Shown piece by piece: positions 62,908 to 64,000 of a stretch of 64,000 bases of DNA. The notes under the pieces were generated by a model, which worked only from the letters and a program-made list of their open reading frames with translations, did no database searches and was not told the origin of the DNA. Every line of letters begins with the position of its first letter. Position 1 is the stretch's first letter. Origin of the DNA: Acidobacteriota bacterium (GTDB taxonomy: Bacteria; Acidobacteriota; Terriglobia; Terriglobales; Acidobacteriaceae). Location of the stretch: assembly GCA_013288805.1 (NCBI GenBank), contig JABDBE010000011.1, positions 1-64,000 of the forward strand, read 5' to 3'. The translations under genes were made by a program, and so were the position numbers.

Positions 62908-63093
62908 TCACCTGATGTTGAGAGCACCCTCAGTCTTGATTCGACTGGCTTTGCTAACCTCCTCCGCAACCCTCGCCGCTGCCTTGCTGCTGCGAACCGA
63001 TCCTTCCGCGGACATTACCGAACTGGCAGCCAGAGTAAAAAGCAAAGCATCCTCTTGCTTGTCGAAGTAGAGCACCACTTGATTCTTTCCCAT
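62908..63093 (-). CDS. Small protein of unknown function upstream of the CHASE3 gene
   Basis: A 61-residue reading from ATG 63093, preceded by AGGAGA at good spacing (an ATG at 63099 is too close to that site). The protein is MGKNQVVLYFDKQEDALLFT... with a compact beta-alpha start and a charged helical tail (AAARVAEEVSKASRIKTEG). No family is recognised with certainty. It is followed 17 bases later by the CHASE3 gene, so the two are probably one transcript. It could bind the cytoplasmic part of the CHASE3 protein. Coding status rests on ribosome-binding site and operon position only. Confidence 0.5.
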   Translation of the reverse strand: MGKNQVVLYFDKQEDALLFTLAASSVMSAEGSVRSSKAAARVAEEVSKASRIKTEGALNIR

Positions 63094-63275
63094 GTACATA
63101 TCTCCTACGGAGTGTTCTTACGGATCATAGGCCGATTCACCACGGGAACGAGGTTATCTCCTTTGGTGCGCCCGGCTGTGGAAGTCTGCTACCCACCTCT
63201 TGCGGGACCGGATCGGAAGGACGGGAGCCAGCAGGATTGCCAGAACCGCGATGACTAAAGATTTGCCTATTTTGA

Positions 63276-64000
63276 ATGCAGATATCAGCATCAATGCGCA
63301 GAAGTCGTCGCTCGAAGCACCTGATGTATTCTCAATCTGTGCTGGCCATCGAAGAATACAGGCAGCGTCTCAAGGATCGCGAATCGCGTGTCGCTCATCG
63401 AGAGCACATGCATATTCGTCTTGGAAACCTCCGTTTAGTCCTGGCCGTGGTGGCCGTGGGGATGGCTTGGGAATCTCTCAGGAGGCACGCATTCTCGCCG
63501 TGGTGGCTCGTCATGCCACTCATCGCCTTCGTGTTCATCGCTGCATATCATTCGCACATCTTGCGAGCCCGAGACCTAGCCCAACGTGCAGTGGCGTTTT
63601 ATCGCAATGGGCTGGCTCGAATCGAAGACCGTTGGGCGGGTACAGGACAGACGGGCCAACGCTTTATCGATCCCCACCATGTGTATGCAGCCGATCTGGA
63701 TTTATTTGGCCGGGGCGGTTTGTTCGAGCTTCTTTCAACTGCACGCACGCGCGTCGGCGAGGATGCTCTTGCGAAATGGCTGCTCATGCCCTCAGCGGTT
63801 GTCCAGATTGAAGAACGGCATACTGCGGTTCGCGAACTGCGCGATCAACTTGATCTCAGGGAAGATTTGGCGGTGCTGGGGGAAGATGCCAGCGTGGGAG
63901 TGCATCCCGAAGCGTTGCTGCAATGGGCGGAAGCCCCGAACCAAATGAGCCCCGAGTGGGTCCGATGGTTAGCGGCGATCCTGTGCGTCTCGGCGGTTGC
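63276..64000 (+). CDS. Membrane-anchored MutS-family protein, N-terminal part (runs off the window)
   Basis: An open frame from ATG 63276 (63294 and 63324 are alternative starts; none has a strong ribosome-binding site) to the window edge. After a charged helical leader come two hydrophobic segments (LVLAVVAVGMAWESL and WWLVMPLIAFVFIAAY). The start of a MutS core follows: FIDPHHVYAADLDLFGRGGLFELLSTARTRVGEDALAKWLL, positions about 63672-63794. This layout, with membrane helices before a MutS domain III, is seen in a little-studied MutS-related family. The ATPase domain would be beyond the window. Function is unclear; it is not classical mismatch repair MutS. Confidence 0.75.
   Translation, partial: MQISASMRRSRRSKHLMYSQSVLAIEEYRQRLKDRESRVAHREHMHIRLGNLRLVLAVVAVGMAWESLRRHAFSPWWLVMPLIAFVFIAAYHSHILRARDLAQRAVAFYRNGLARIEDRWAGTGQTGQRFIDPHHVYAADLDLFGRGGLFELLSTARTRVGEDALAKWLLMPSAVVQIEERHTAVRELRDQLDLREDLAVLGEDASVGVHPEALLQWAEAPNQMSPEWVRWLAAILCVSAV

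Noticed and set aside
63200-63811. A 203-codon plus-strand open frame near the right edge
   Set aside because: It overlaps the MutS-like frame in another phase; only the latter gives a family-like sequence.
1-64000. CRISPR array, insertion sequence, prophage or integron
   Set aside because: No spaced direct repeats, terminal inverted repeats, transposase or integrase sequence was found.

Overview
The window looks like chromosomal DNA of a Gram-negative bacterium, most likely an acidobacterium of the Koribacter/Terriglobia type. This is an inference from gene content: a very large TonB-dependent receptor with an N-terminal carboxypeptidase-regulatory-like domain, many NarL-type and hybrid kinases, a membrane pyrophosphatase, a FecR-like protein and moderately high GC. 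No rRNA gene, tRNA, insertion sequence, integrase or CRISPR array was recognised.

Region 1 (1-28.3 kb) makes surface polysaccharide. A long minus-strand operon (19978 down to 1662) begins with nonulosonic-acid genes: a PseB-like dehydratase, PseC-like aminotransferase, SpsF-like cytidylyltransferase and PseI/NeuB-like synthase. It continues with six GT4 glycosyltransferases, a GT-B protein, a BioF2-type acetyltransferase, a polysaccharide deacetylase, a Wzx-type flippase and a Wzy-type polymerase/ligase. Many genes are joined by 4-base ATGA overlaps. Divergently, a plus-strand operon encodes a Wzz/BY-kinase, a TPR protein with a lectin-like C-terminus and a second O-antigen-ligase-type protein. 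FecR-like and YdcF-like proteins and a UDP-sugar dehydrogenase follow. No PseG or PseH was recognised.

Region 2 (28.3-44 kb) is signalling and envelope. It holds an orphan Flp pilin, a NarL-type two-component pair, a second histidine kinase, rlmN, an M16 peptidase and a TonB protein. A minus-strand operon then runs TonB-dependent receptor, YfiR-like periplasmic protein, hybrid kinase, REC-GGDEF protein and terminator. It looks like a ligand-sensing c-di-GMP module.

Region 3 (44-50.4 kb) holds a PAS protein with a decayed GGDEF domain directly ahead of motA-motB, then the transhydrogenase genes pntAA-pntAB-pntB and a RimJ/RimL-type acetyltransferase.

Region 4 (50.4-59.5 kb) holds the large receptor, two tandem paralogous secreted proteins of unknown function, a TPR lipoprotein-like protein and the membrane pyrophosphatase hppA.

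Region 5 (60-64 kb) is the least conventional. A short secreted protein is followed by three very small Cys/His proteins; two are paralogs with an identical C-X2-C-X26-H-X4-H pattern and lie on either side of a stand-alone receiver domain. Opposite lies a CHASE3 membrane sensor whose kinase part has lost its phospho-histidine and ATPase domain, co-transcribed with another small protein. The window ends in a membrane-anchored MutS-like gene.
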